From Secundilactobacillus kimchicus JCM 15530 (lineage in GTDB: Bacteria > Bacillota > Bacilli > Lactobacillales > Lactobacillaceae): a stretch of 64,000 bases of DNA. A program made the position numbers and the translations under genes. Under the pieces are notes generated by a model, which saw only the letters and a list, made by a program, of their open reading frames with translations, did no database searches and was not told the DNA's origin. Where the stretch lies: NCBI RefSeq assembly GCF_001433995.1, contig NZ_AZCX01000004.1, positions 1 to 64,000 of the forward strand. Direction: 5' to 3'. This document shows positions 9,434-17,750 of the stretch, piece after piece; position 1 is the stretch's first letter, and each line of letters begins with the position of its first letter.

Positions 9434-9442
9434 TGTTATAAT
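9434..9442 (+). promoter_or_regulatory. Extended -10 promoter of tex
   Basis: TGTTATAAT is a perfect extended -10 (TG at 9434, TATAAT 9437-9442). It places the transcription start near 9449, downstream of the upstream ATG at 9413, and so supports ATG 9473 as the tex start. Confidence 0.7.
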
Positions 9443-9472
9443 GAATGCACTAAAGTGTGGGGTGTCAATTCG

Positions 9473-11638
9473 ATGAATGAAGAAGTTATTAAATTAGTGA
9501 AACAAGCACTGCCAAGTTATCGTGGTCACCAGATTGAAGCAACGTTAGCTTTGATTGAGGATGGTAACACAGTGCCGTTTATTGCCCGATATCGAAAGGA
9601 ACGAACGGGGAATCTGGATGAGGTTCAAATTCGGGAAGTTGCGGATACCGCAAGTCAAATTGATAAATTGTTGACCCGGAGAACCGAGGTTAAAAATCAA
9701 ATTGAGGCGCAGGGAAAATTAACTCAGCAACTTGCTTCTCAGCTCGATCAAGCAACCACACTGCAGGCTGTCGAGGATTTATATTTACCCTATAAGAAAA
9801 AGCGCCGGACTAAGGCGACCATTGCCAAAGAAGCCGGTTTGGAACCACTTGCTAAGTGGCTATTAGGGTTTCCTGAAACAGGACTCTCAGCCCACGTAAT
9901 GGCTGCCACGAACGATCAAGTTCCAGACGAAGCCGCTGTTTTGGCCGGGGTCCATGAGATTCTGGCTGAGGCGATTGGCGAGCGGGCGGCATTTCGGTTT
10001 TGGATTCGACAGCAGACACAACGTAGTGGTCAACTGGTTAGCAAACCTAAGCGTGGTGGAAAAGAGCTCGACGAAAATGGCGTTTATGAGACGTATTATG
10101 CGTTTTCAAGCGGGTTAAATACTGTGAGTTCCTACCAGGTTCTTGCCATTAATCGGGGCGAAAAGGCGGGGATTTTAACCGTTAAAATCGACGTGGACGA
10201 AGCGCCCCTTTTGCGGTATTTACGGTTTCAATTAATCGGCGATCATTCTGGGCCGGCCGTCGCAATTATTGAAGCGGCTTATCGAGATGCCTATCAACGG
10301 TTCATTAAGCCAGCCATTGAACGTGAGTTAAGGTCCAATTTAACAGATAAGGCTCAAGCGCACGCAATTCGAGTATTTGGTGAGAATTTATACCACTTAC
10401 TCATGCAGGCCCCGTTAAAGAACCAAGTGGTTATGGGCTTTGATCCCGCCTATCGGACGGGGTGTAAGTTGGCAGTCGTAGATGGAAATGGCCGGTTTTT
10501 AACCAAGCAAGTGATTTATCCCCATAAACCGGCGCCACAAGCTAAGCGCCAAGCAGCAGGTCCGGCGTTTGTGGCGTTGCTTGATCAGTATCACGTTGAC
10601 ACAATTGCCATTGGAAACGGAACAGCGAGTCGGGAATCAGAACAATTTGTGGCGGATACCATCAAAGAAGCCGACCATCCGGTCCAATATACGATTGTGA
10701 ATGAGGCTGGGGCTTCTGTTTATTCGGCAAGCCCATTAGCTCGACAGGAATTTCCTGAATTACATGTTGAAGAACGGTCGGCTATTAGCATTGGCCGGCG
10801 CTTGCAAGATCCGTTAGCTGAACTCGTGAAAATTGACCCTAAATCAGTTGGGGTTGGCCAGTATCAACATGACGTTGCGGTTTCAGCGCTAGACGACCAG
10901 TTGGCTCGGGTCATCGAAACGGCGGTCAATCAGGTCGGTGTGGATGTTAACCGGGCTAGTCCGACCCTTTTAAGTCATATTTCGGGATTAACAGCCACGA
11001 CGGCCCAAAATATTGTGACTTATCGTGAAGCGGCCGGCGGATTAACAAGTCGACCAGAATTAAAAAAAGTCCCCCGGTTGGGACCCAAAGCATACGAACA
11101 AGCGGTTGGCTTTTTACGAATCTTGGATGGTCAAAACGTGCTTGATCGGACCGATATTCATCCTGAAAGTTACCCGGTAGCTAAGCAACTATTAACGGTC
11201 CTACACCTTAAGCTAACGGATGTCGGGACCCCAGCAGTTAGCGAAGCAGTTCAGCAAGCAAATTTAGACACGATTCGAACTGAGCTTAATGTGGGTAAGG
11301 CGACCTTTGATGACATTGTGACGGGCCTGCAAAAGCCTGGTCGAGATCCTCGTGATTCAATGCCGGCTCCCATTTTGCGTCAAGATGTGTTAAACATGGC
11401 CGATTTAAAGCCGGGCATGCAGCTCCAAGGGGCTGTGCGAAACGTTGTGGACTTCGGGGTGTTTGTCGATATTGGGGTGAAGCAAGATGGATTGGTTCAC
11501 GTGTCACAACTTGCTCAAAAATTTGTTAAAAACCCGGCCGATATCGTCTCAGTAGGAGATATTGTGACGGTCTGGGTCACGGAAATTGATGAAAAGCGGC
11601 AGCGCATTCAGCTCAGTATGGTGGCGCCTAATGACTGA
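9473..11638 (+). CDS. tex: Tex-family RNA-binding transcription accessory protein
   Basis: A 721-aa cytoplasmic protein (B. subtilis YdcI/E. coli YhgF family) that binds nucleic acid and is linked to transcription and RNA metabolism. Visible parts are the N-terminal Tex domain with PFIARYRKE, the YqgF/RuvC-like core beginning VVMGFDPAYRTGCKLA, helix-hairpin-helix segments around ASPTLLSHISGL and ITYREAAGG-like text, and a C-terminal S1 domain (from about residue 645, GAVRNVVDFGVFVDIG). A longer in-frame ATG at 9413 lies upstream of the promoter's start site and is rejected. The stop overlaps the next gene by 8 nt. Confidence 0.95.
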   Translation: MNEEVIKLVKQALPSYRGHQIEATLALIEDGNTVPFIARYRKERTGNLDEVQIREVADTASQIDKLLTRRTEVKNQIEAQGKLTQQLASQLDQATTLQAVEDLYLPYKKKRRTKATIAKEAGLEPLAKWLLGFPETGLSAHVMAATNDQVPDEAAVLAGVHEILAEAIGERAAFRFWIRQQTQRSGQLVSKPKRGGKELDENGVYETYYAFSSGLNTVSSYQVLAINRGEKAGILTVKIDVDEAPLLRYLRFQLIGDHSGPAVAIIEAAYRDAYQRFIKPAIERELRSNLTDKAQAHAIRVFGENLYHLLMQAPLKNQVVMGFDPAYRTGCKLAVVDGNGRFLTKQVIYPHKPAPQAKRQAAGPAFVALLDQYHVDTIAIGNGTASRESEQFVADTIKEADHPVQYTIVNEAGASVYSASPLARQEFPELHVEERSAISIGRRLQDPLAELVKIDPKSVGVGQYQHDVAVSALDDQLARVIETAVNQVGVDVNRASPTLLSHISGLTATTAQNIVTYREAAGGLTSRPELKKVPRLGPKAYEQAVGFLRILDGQNVLDRTDIHPESYPVAKQLLTVLHLKLTDVGTPAVSEAVQQANLDTIRTELNVGKATFDDIVTGLQKPGRDPRDSMPAPILRQDVLNMADLKPGMQLQGAVRNVVDFGVFVDIGVKQDGLVHVSQLAQKFVKNPADIVSVGDIVTVWVTEIDEKRQRIQLSMVAPND

Positions 11639-12107
11639 TCAGGAATTACAAGCGCTGGTTAAACACATTTCGTTGCGAGACTTTGGGAAAGCCTTTAAGC
11701 ATCAGGCGATCTTTAATTCTCGGTTAAAAACGACGGGTGGCCGGTACCATTTAACGGATCATCATATCGACATTAATCCGAAAATGTTGACGAATTTCGG
11801 TACTGAGACGCTAGAAGGCATTATTAAACATGAATTGGTTCACTATCATCTACACCTAGCGGGGCTTTCTGGTAAGCATGCGACAAAAGCCTTTAAACAG
11901 CTATTGGCAGCGGTAGGCGGGTTACGTTATGCCCCCCGGTTAAAGTCGAGCGGTCAATTGGCCCATGCGTACGAATACCAGTGCCAGACTTGTGGGCAGG
12001 TGTACGTCCGCCGTCGGCATATTAACGTTGAAAAGTATGTCTGCAGTCGGTGCCGTGGCCGGTTAAGTCTGATTGGTGAGCGTACCATTAATTCAGAAGT
12101 GGGGTGA
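11631..12107 (+). CDS. SprT-like zinc metalloprotease-family protein
   Basis: A 158-aa protein of the SprT-like family (B. subtilis YdcK). It carries HELVHYHL, a HExxH zinc site, around residue 80, and a C-terminal zinc ribbon with CQTCG and CSRC pairs. Its cellular substrate is unknown in most bacteria; the eukaryotic relative SPRTN cuts DNA-protein crosslinks. ATG 11631 overlaps the tex stop by 8 nt, so translation is coupled, the same tex-sprT pairing found in other lactobacilli. The upstream in-frame ATG at 11586 lies inside tex and is not used. Confidence 0.9.
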   Translation: MTDQELQALVKHISLRDFGKAFKHQAIFNSRLKTTGGRYHLTDHHIDINPKMLTNFGTETLEGIIKHELVHYHLHLAGLSGKHATKAFKQLLAAVGGLRYAPRLKSSGQLAHAYEYQCQTCGQVYVRRRHINVEKYVCSRCRGRLSLIGERTINSEVG

Positions 12108-12594
12108 GTGATTGACTCGCATAAAATTGGACTAGTCGGATTAGGGACGGTTGGCACCGGCGCTTGCGAAATTTTGACAAGTGCCGCAAGACAACTTAAA
12201 GTGCAGACCAGTCTAACGTTTGAAGTGGTGACGCCCGTTGTTGCCGACTGCTAACAGTGTCGTCACAGACCTCATCGACATACCAGCAACTCGTGCGGCC
12301 GTTTGCGTTGAAGCCGCTTTGCGAGACGGATGGTTTAGTTATGGGGTATCATGATTGTTGGGTGCTGTTTGAAGGTGACACAGTAGTGCCGATTGAGGCC
12401 AATGTCGCGCTTACTTTTAAGGGTGTTAAAATTGCACAGGCCACAGTTCTGCGCGGATTGGTGACCGACCAACCGCTGATGAGTTTGGTTGGTCGACTGA
12501 CAGACTTCGAAATGGTAGCAAAAATGATGTCGCGCGCCCAAAAAGTGGGACCGTGCGTGCGGTGTATCCAATATTGGAGGGATCTTTTAGATGA
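12108..12594 (+). pseudogene. hom: Homoserine dehydrogenase remnant (internally deleted and frameshifted)
   Basis: Three pieces of Hom lie in three frames. (1) GTG 12108 to TAA 12252 encodes 48 aa starting with the Rossmann motif KIGLVGLGTVGTG. (2) From about 12257 a second frame encodes VRPFALKPL and DCWVLFEGDTV, then TFKGVKIAQATVLRGLVTD, which resembles the end of the Hom catalytic domain (VRP..P.., EGD.V, GPGAG..ATA..V). (3) Near 12490 the reading passes to a third frame that ends VRAVYPILEGSFR and stops at TGA 12592, overlapping the thrB start as ATGA, the usual hom-thrB coupling. About 250 catalytic-domain residues are missing. The enzyme (aspartate semialdehyde to homoserine) cannot be made from this copy. 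Confidence 0.85.
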
Positions 12595-13469
12595 GTAAAG
12601 TTGTGATTCGAGTACCAGCAACGTCAGCAAATATGGGCCCCGGATTTGATTCTGTAGGAGTCGCATTCCAAGTTTATTTGACGGTGATTATTGAAGAAAA
12701 AACAGAGGTTTGGCGCGTTAATCACGCACTGGGCAGTGACGTTCCAACGGATGAGAATAATCTGATCGTTCAGGCGGCATTGAAGGCGGACCCTAAATTA
12801 GCGCCTCATCAGCTGACAGTCATGTCAGATATTCCGGTTGCCCGGGGGCTTGGAAGTTCATCGACGGCCATTGTGGCAGGGATAAAAATTGCAAATTACC
12901 TCGGCGAAATGGACCTGAGCCTTGATGATCAAGTCACCCTTGCTAGCCAGATGGAAGGCCATCCTGATAACGTGGCACCGGCTTTGCTAGGCGACGTCGT
13001 TGTGGCAAACTTTGATGGTGATCAAACGACCTCGGTCAAACTTCAAATGCCAGATTTAAAGGTGCTGGCGTTTATTAAAAACGAAAAATTACTGACGAAA
13101 GATAGTCGAAACGTGTTGGCCGACGAATTATCCCGGCAACAAGCAGTTGAGGGGAGTAGTGTTGCCAATGTTTTTGTGGCCGCTTTGGCTTCGGGAGACT
13201 GGCAAACGGCCTCCAAAATGATGGAAAAAGACGAATTCCACGAGAAGGCCAGAACTAAGTTGGTTCCCGAACTACCGCAAATCCGCGACGTTGCCAGCAA
13301 ACTCGGTCTCCATGGCACGTACCTAAGTGGTGCCGGGCCAACAATTGCGACTTTTGGCACTGAACCGCAGTTGACCATTCTGCGCCAAAAACTGACGGAT
13401 TTGGGACTGGTTGGGAGTATGCGGATTTTAGGAATTGACCGTCAAGGTGCAACAGTGAACGCTGAGTAG
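12591..13469 (+). CDS. thrB: Homoserine kinase
   Basis: A 292-aa GHMP kinase that phosphorylates homoserine for threonine synthesis. Signatures are the N-terminal RVPATSANMGPGFDS, the ATP loop PVARGLGSSSTAIVAG, and the C-terminal GTYLSGAGPTIATF. GGAGG (12576-12580) precedes ATG 12591 at 10 nt. The frame is intact although the upstream hom gene is destroyed, so either hom loss is recent, another hom copy exists, or homoserine comes from outside. Confidence 0.95.
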   Translation: MSKVVIRVPATSANMGPGFDSVGVAFQVYLTVIIEEKTEVWRVNHALGSDVPTDENNLIVQAALKADPKLAPHQLTVMSDIPVARGLGSSSTAIVAGIKIANYLGEMDLSLDDQVTLASQMEGHPDNVAPALLGDVVVANFDGDQTTSVKLQMPDLKVLAFIKNEKLLTKDSRNVLADELSRQQAVEGSSVANVFVAALASGDWQTASKMMEKDEFHEKARTKLVPELPQIRDVASKLGLHGTYLSGAGPTIATFGTEPQLTILRQKLTDLGLVGSMRILGIDRQGATVNAE

Positions 13470-13511
13470 TGCGAAAAAATTAAAAAAGTTGAATGAAAAT
13501 ACAAATTTCTA

Positions 13512-13540
13512 TTGAAAAGGAGTAGTATTTTAGATATACT
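13512..13540 (+). promoter_or_regulatory. Promoter of tRNA-Leu
   Basis: TTGAAA (13512-13517), a 17-bp spacer and TATACT (13535-13540) lie 13 bp before the tRNA 5' end. Confidence 0.8.
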
Positions 13541-13553
13541 ATTTCTTGTTGAT

Positions 13554-13638
13554 GCGGCCATGGCGGAACTGGCAGACGCGCAAGATTAAGGATCTTGTCG
13601 GGGTTTTCCCGGTGGAGGTTCGAGTCCTCTTGGCCGCA
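13554..13638 (+). tRNA. tRNA-Leu (anticodon AAG)
   Basis: An 85-nt class II tRNA. The acceptor GCGGCCA pairs with TGGCCGC. The anticodon stem CAAGA/TCTTG encloses the loop TTAAGGA, giving anticodon AAG, which decodes CUU. The long variable arm (GTCGGGGTTTTCCCGGT region) is typical of Leu. The T loop is TTCGAGT. Discriminator A, CCA not encoded. A34 could be deaminated to inosine. Confidence 0.95.
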
Positions 13639-13649
13639 TAAGATAAGTG

Positions 13650-13687
13650 ACCCGTCCATTTGGTAGTTGCCAATGGACGGGTTTTTT
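13650..13687 (+). terminator. Terminator of tRNA-Leu
   Basis: An 11-bp stem ACCCGTCCATT/AATGGACGGGT (13650-13660 with 13672-13682) is followed by T6. Confidence 0.93.
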
Positions 13688-13760
13688 GTTGGAATGATTG
13701 CACTTGTCAGGCGTTTTCGGTACGCTAGGAGAAGTAATTTGAAAGGGTGCAGGGAAAAGC

Positions 13761-14402
13761 ATGAAGAACTTTATTTTTGATATTGATGGCACGTTATTGG
13801 ATACCGAGGCCATGTATATGAAATCCTTACAAAAGGTTTTGACGGCACGGGGGATCGACCGTCCATACGAGGCGTTAACCCAAACTTTTGGCATTCCAAG
13901 TCGCGATGCGCTCGTCGCATTGGCGGTGCCCGAAGCCGACATTGAGACCATTATGGCAGCCTGGCGAGACATGATTCCCCATTTTCAACAAGAGGTTCGG
14001 GTGTACCCGGACGTGACAAAGATGCTAGCTGCTTTGAATGACTTGGCAGGGGTGTCGGTGGCTGTCATGACGTCTAAGCAAAAATACGAATTAAAGCGTG
14101 ATATGGCGCCATTTGGGCTGCAACGCTACTTCAGTGAATTCGTAGTCGCGGAAGATGCCAAGCGTGGGAAACCAGCCCCAGACCCAATCTTGGTGGCAAT
14201 GGCGCGGTTAAAAGCCGAGCCAGAAGAAACGGTATACATTGGCGATACACAGTATGATCTTCAGGCGGCTCACGCAGCCGGCATTAAGTTTGGGTTAGTT
14301 GCTTGGGGGGCTAAAAACCAACCGGGAGTGGCAGCGTCCGATTATGTTTTTGCATTTCCAGAAGAAATTGTGCCACTCGCAAGCGAGTTAAATGAGTCTT
14401 AG
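13761..14402 (+). CDS. HAD-superfamily hydrolase (phosphoglycolate phosphatase-like)
   Basis: A 213-aa cytoplasmic HAD phosphatase with subclass I cap. Motif I is FDIDGTLLDT (nucleophile Asp about residue 7), motif II is VMTSKQ, and motifs III and IV are the KRGKPAPDP and YIGDTQYDLQAA segments. The substrate cannot be deduced; relatives act on small sugar or nucleotide phosphates. It is monocistronic, lying between a tRNA terminator and its own terminator. Confidence 0.88.
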   Translation: MKNFIFDIDGTLLDTEAMYMKSLQKVLTARGIDRPYEALTQTFGIPSRDALVALAVPEADIETIMAAWRDMIPHFQQEVRVYPDVTKMLAALNDLAGVSVAVMTSKQKYELKRDMAPFGLQRYFSEFVVAEDAKRGKPAPDPILVAMARLKAEPEETVYIGDTQYDLQAAHAAGIKFGLVAWGAKNQPGVAASDYVFAFPEEIVPLASELNES

Positions 14403-14408
14403 GCGTTG

Positions 14409-14434
14409 AAATCACCGGTGAGCGGTGATTTTTT
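14409..14434 (+). terminator. Terminator of the HAD gene
   Basis: An AATCACCG/CGGTGATT stem with a GTGAG loop and six T starts 7 bp after the stop codon. Confidence 0.88.
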
Positions 14435-14847
14435 GTTTTCTTTAAAATTGGTGCATATGAAAATTTTGTGTAAATCACTGATAAATAGTTTCTTTTTCGT
14501 GACCCATATGAAAAATGGTCTAATATTTTTTCAAAAAAACAAGCTGGACTTGTGGCAGGTTAAAAGGGGATGTGATATTATTAAGTTCGTAAGCGTGACC
14601 ATTACTGTCATAGGAGAAAAGAAAGCGCTTAATTTATCTGTAATTTGATTGACGCTTTCTTGGCTTTTTAAAAACGTGAAAGTTACGACCTTAAGACTTT
14701 CACCTTAATGGTTAACACTGGTGATAGGAGGTGTTTTTACGCCCGTCAGCTCCGACTGACGGTTGGTTCAACTTATTGAATCGTGCGTAATTCAGCTTTA
14801 CGGTATTGCTATTATTGTTGTTATTTTACGTAACGGGAGGTATGAAG
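14435..14847 (+). promoter_or_regulatory. Long structured region upstream of the mannose-type PTS operon
   Basis: This roughly 410-bp stretch has no convincing gene; an 80-codon frame at 14406-14648 overlaps a terminator and looks random. It holds a 9-bp inverted repeat with a cre-like core (14619-14661), the arms GTGAAAG/CTTTCAC (14676-14682 and 14697-14703), a CACCT/AGGTG pair followed by TTTTT (near 14701-14736), and a hairpin CCGTCAG/CTGACGG (14743-14762). GGGAGG precedes the start codon. No sigma-54 -12/-24 promoter is visible. The role is inferred: leader control of the PTS. Confidence 0.6.
14619..14661 (+). promoter_or_regulatory. cre-like site within a 9-bp inverted repeat
   Basis: AAGAAAGCG (14619-14627) and CGCTTTCTT (14653-14661) are perfect inverted copies. 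The left one continues as AGAAAGCGCTTAAT, close to the CcpA consensus TGWAAGCGNTWNCA. GGCTTTTT follows the right arm, so the pair could instead be a terminator. Confidence 0.5.
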
Positions 14848-15843
14848 ATGGTCGGAATTGTCATTGCAAGTCACGGACAATTCGCGGAAGGAATCCAACA
14901 ATCGGGTTCCATGATTTTTGGCGAACAGCAAGATGTTAAGGCTGTGACCCTCAAACCCAGCGAAGGCCCAGATGATTTTCGGGCACACGTGCAAGAAGCC
15001 GTGGCATCCCTGAGTGATCCAGAAGACGTTTTGTTCTTGGTCGATCTCTGGGGTGGCACACCGTTTAACCAAATTAACAATTTGCTGACGGATCATAAAG
15101 ATAAGTGGGCAATTGTGACGGGGTTAAATCTGCCCATGCTAATTGAAGCATATGGCGCTCGGATGGGTGAGACAACTGCCCAAGAAATTGCCAGCCACAT
15201 TCTTGAAGTGGCCAAGGATGGCGTCAAGGTGAAGCCAGAAGAATTGGCTCCTAAGGAACCAGCTTCGGCGACTAGCCCAGCTCAGGCGCAACCAGTAGCC
15301 ACAAACGGCACTGTCGGCAAGCCGGGTGATATGGACTATGTTTTAACCCGGATTGATTCACGGTTGTTGCACGGTCAAGTGGCAACGGCTTGGACAAAGT
15401 CGGTTTCACCTAACCGGATTATTGTTGTTTCTGATGCGGTTGCCAAGGATGATTTGCGGAAGAACTTGATTCAACAAGCCGCACCGATTGGGGTTAAAGC
15501 CCATGTTGTACCAGTCGATCACATGATTGAATTGGCTAAGGATAAAGAACACTTTGGCGGCCAACGGGTCCTATTGCTGTTCGAAAACCCTGAAGATGTT
15601 TTAAGGGCTGTAGAAGGCGGCGTCCCATTGAAGACGATCAATGTGGGTTCAATGGCTCACTCGGTTGGGAAAGTGCAACCTAACAAGGTATTAGCTTTTG
15701 ACCAAACCGACGTCGATACTTTCAAAAAACTCAAAGAAAAGGGCCTTCAATTTGATGTTCGGAAAGTACCGGGTGATGGTGGCGAAAATATGGATAACAT
15801 TTTGAAAAAAGCAGAAAGCGAGTTACAGGCGCAAAAAGCATAA
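14848..15843 (+). CDS. manX: Mannose-family PTS enzyme IIAB
   Basis: The cytoplasmic phosphotransfer component of a mannose/glucose-type permease. The N-terminal IIA domain (about residues 1-140) has the phospho-His at IASHG (His9). A Pro/Ala/Gln-rich linker follows (PASATSPAQAQPVA region). The IIB domain has RIDSRLLHGQVATAW, with its phospho-His in LLHGQ. ATG 14848 is preferred over ATG 14842 because GGGAGG (14835-14840) is 7 nt from the former and 1 nt from the latter. The length is 331 aa. It is followed by IIC and IID in one operon. The preferred sugar cannot be read from sequence; glucose and mannose are usual. Confidence 0.95.
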   Translation: MVGIVIASHGQFAEGIQQSGSMIFGEQQDVKAVTLKPSEGPDDFRAHVQEAVASLSDPEDVLFLVDLWGGTPFNQINNLLTDHKDKWAIVTGLNLPMLIEAYGARMGETTAQEIASHILEVAKDGVKVKPEELAPKEPASATSPAQAQPVATNGTVGKPGDMDYVLTRIDSRLLHGQVATAWTKSVSPNRIIVVSDAVAKDDLRKNLIQQAAPIGVKAHVVPVDHMIELAKDKEHFGGQRVLLLFENPEDVLRAVEGGVPLKTINVGSMAHSVGKVQPNKVLAFDQTDVDTFKKLKEKGLQFDVRKVPGDGGENMDNILKKAESELQAQKA

Positions 15844-15872
15844 TCCTGTTTTGAAACGGAGGAAGAATCGCC

Positions 15873-16688
15873 ATGGAATTGAACTTTATTCAACAAATTT
15901 TAGTGGTGCTCGTTGCGTTTCTGGCTGGGATGGAAGGTATTTTGGATGAATTTCACTTCCACCAACCAGTGATTGCGTGCACGTTAATTGGATTAGTAAC
16001 AGGGCATTTGGTACCCTGCATGATTTTAGGGGGATCGCTCCAAATGATCGCTCTAGGTTGGGCTAACGTTGGGGCCGCAGTTGCCCCAGATGCTGCCTTG
16101 GCTGCCGTTGCCTCAGCAATTATTCTTGTCTTAAGTGGTGATTTTGGCGCCAAGGGTCAAGCAAGCGCTATTGCGGTTGCTGTTCCGCTGGCAGTTGCTG
16201 GTTTGCTACTCACCATCTTAGCCCGGACGTTGGCAACTGGGATTGTTCACATTATGGACCGCGCAGCCGAAGAAGGTAATTTTAGAAAAATTGACATTTG
16301 GCAATGGATTGCCATTACCATGCAAGGACTGCGGATTGCTATCCCAGCCGCTTTGATCTTAGCGGTTGGAGCGGGTCCCGTTCGTAGCTTGCTGAATGCT
16401 ATGCCAACTTGGCTGTCGGAAGGATTAGCCATTGGTGGTGGGATGGTCGTTGCCGTTGGGTACGCGATGGTGATCAACATGATGGCAACCGGTGAAGTTT
16501 GGCCATTCTTTGCTATCGGATTTGTGCTCGCTACCGTTCAACAGTTGACGTTGATCGCCCTTGGAACCATTGGAATTGGCCTTGCCTTGATTTACTTGAA
16601 CTTGTCTGACAAGAGTGGTTCAGGTAGTTCACAAGGCGGTGTCGCTAATTCGGGTGACCCGCTTGGCGACATCATAGACAATTATTGA
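15873..16688 (+). CDS. manY: Mannose-family PTS enzyme IIC
   Basis: A 271-aa integral membrane subunit that forms the sugar channel with IID. Hydrophobic helices fill most of the protein, beginning IQQILVVLVAFLAGMEGI, and the GGSLQMIALGWANVGAAVAPD loop is the PTS IIC signature. The hydrophilic C-terminal tail is Ser/Gly rich. GGAGGAAG lies before ATG 15873. In the wider lactic acid bacteria this family is also a receptor for class IIa bacteriocins, which is known for the family and not shown here. Confidence 0.95.
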   Translation: MELNFIQQILVVLVAFLAGMEGILDEFHFHQPVIACTLIGLVTGHLVPCMILGGSLQMIALGWANVGAAVAPDAALAAVASAIILVLSGDFGAKGQASAIAVAVPLAVAGLLLTILARTLATGIVHIMDRAAEEGNFRKIDIWQWIAITMQGLRIAIPAALILAVGAGPVRSLLNAMPTWLSEGLAIGGGMVVAVGYAMVINMMATGEVWPFFAIGFVLATVQQLTLIALGTIGIGLALIYLNLSDKSGSGSSQGGVANSGDPLGDIIDNY

Positions 16689-16706
16689 TGAAGGGAGACG
16701 AAAACA

Positions 16707-17624
16707 ATGGCAGATAACAAGAAAATTACGCTAACAAAACGCGACCGAGTTTCCGTATGGTGGCGGTCAACCTTCATCCAAGGTTCATGGAACTATGAAC
16801 GGATGCAAAACGGTGGTTGGGCTTACAGTATGATCCCAGCTTTGAAAAAGTTGTATAAGACAAAGGAAGACCGATCAGCTGCTTTAAAACGGCACCTGGA
16901 GTTCTTTAACACCCACCCGTACTTGGCTTCACCAATTTTAGGCGTTACGTTGTCACTAGAAGAAGACCGTGCAAATGGTGCGCCAATCGATGACGTTGCC
17001 ATTCAAGGGGTTAAAGTTGGGATGATGGGTCCTCTAGCTGGGGTCGGTGATCCAGTGTTCTGGTTCACTGTTAAGCCAATTCTTGGGGCCTTAGCAGCCA
17101 GTTTGGCCATCGGTGGCAACATTATGGGGCCGCTCATCTACTTTATTTTCTGGAATTTAATTCGGATGGGCTTCACTTGGTACTCACAAGAGTTTGGATA
17201 CCGTGCAGGTTCCCGAATTAGTGAAGATATGTCAGGCGGTTTGCTTCAAAAGGTGACTAAAGGGGCAACCATCTTAGGTATGTTCATCTTGGGTGCGTTG
17301 ATTAACCGTTGGGTTGTTGTGAAGTTTACACCGGTTGTTTCAACCATTAAGCAGGCTAAAGGGGCGTTCATTGACTGGGCAAACTTACCTCATGGGGCTG
17401 CGGGGATCAAAGAAGCTTTGGTCCAACAAGCAGCTGGCCGTTCGTTAGACGAATACAAGGTGACGACGCTTCAAGATAATTTGGACTTACTGGTACCTGG
17501 TTTAGCGGGCCTATTGCTCACGTTCTTGTGCATGTGGTTACTGAAGAAGAAGGTATCACCAATTATCATTATTTTAGGATTGTTCGTTGTCGGGGTTGTT
17601 TTACACGTCCTTCATGTCATGTAG
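16707..17624 (+). CDS. manZ: Mannose-family PTS enzyme IID
   Basis: A 305-aa membrane partner of IIC. The N-terminal cytoplasmic half has the family signature FIQGSWNYERMQNGGW. It continues with GVTLSLEEDRANG and MMGPLAGVGDPVFWFT, then C-terminal membrane helices ending in a hydrophobic stretch (IIIILGLFVVGVVLHVL). It is the last PTS gene before a terminator. Confidence 0.95.
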   Translation: MADNKKITLTKRDRVSVWWRSTFIQGSWNYERMQNGGWAYSMIPALKKLYKTKEDRSAALKRHLEFFNTHPYLASPILGVTLSLEEDRANGAPIDDVAIQGVKVGMMGPLAGVGDPVFWFTVKPILGALAASLAIGGNIMGPLIYFIFWNLIRMGFTWYSQEFGYRAGSRISEDMSGGLLQKVTKGATILGMFILGALINRWVVVKFTPVVSTIKQAKGAFIDWANLPHGAAGIKEALVQQAAGRSLDEYKVTTLQDNLDLLVPGLAGLLLTFLCMWLLKKKVSPIIIILGLFVVGVVLHVLHVM

Positions 17625-17660
17625 GATTGAACCTATGATTAATGAGTGACAGTCTAGAAA

Positions 17661-17690
17661 ACCGAATGCGCGGTTATGGCATTCGGTTTT
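17661..17690 (+). terminator. Terminator of the PTS operon
   Basis: A 9-bp stem ACCGAATGC/GCATTCGGT (17661-17669 with 17679-17687) is followed by T6. Its T tract abuts the -35 of the next promoter. Confidence 0.9.
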
Positions 17691-17719
17691 TTGATTTCAA
17701 GGGTTAGCTTGATTATAAT
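17691..17719 (+). promoter_or_regulatory. Promoter of the DUF956 gene pair
   Basis: TTGATT (17691-17696), a 17-bp spacer and a perfect TATAAT (17714-17719) lie 32 bp before the GTG start. Confidence 0.8.
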
Positions 17720-17750
17720 GAAACTAAGACTCATGATGGAGGTTAGTTCA

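Noticed and set aside
14406-14648. 80-codon open frame after the HAD gene
   Set aside because: It overlaps the HAD terminator and the cre-like inverted repeat, has no ribosome binding site, and its composition is AT-rich and random-looking.
14435-14847. Sigma-54 promoter for the mannose PTS
   Set aside because: I looked for TGGCAC-N5-TTGC and found no match; candidates with GG lacked the GC 12 bp later.
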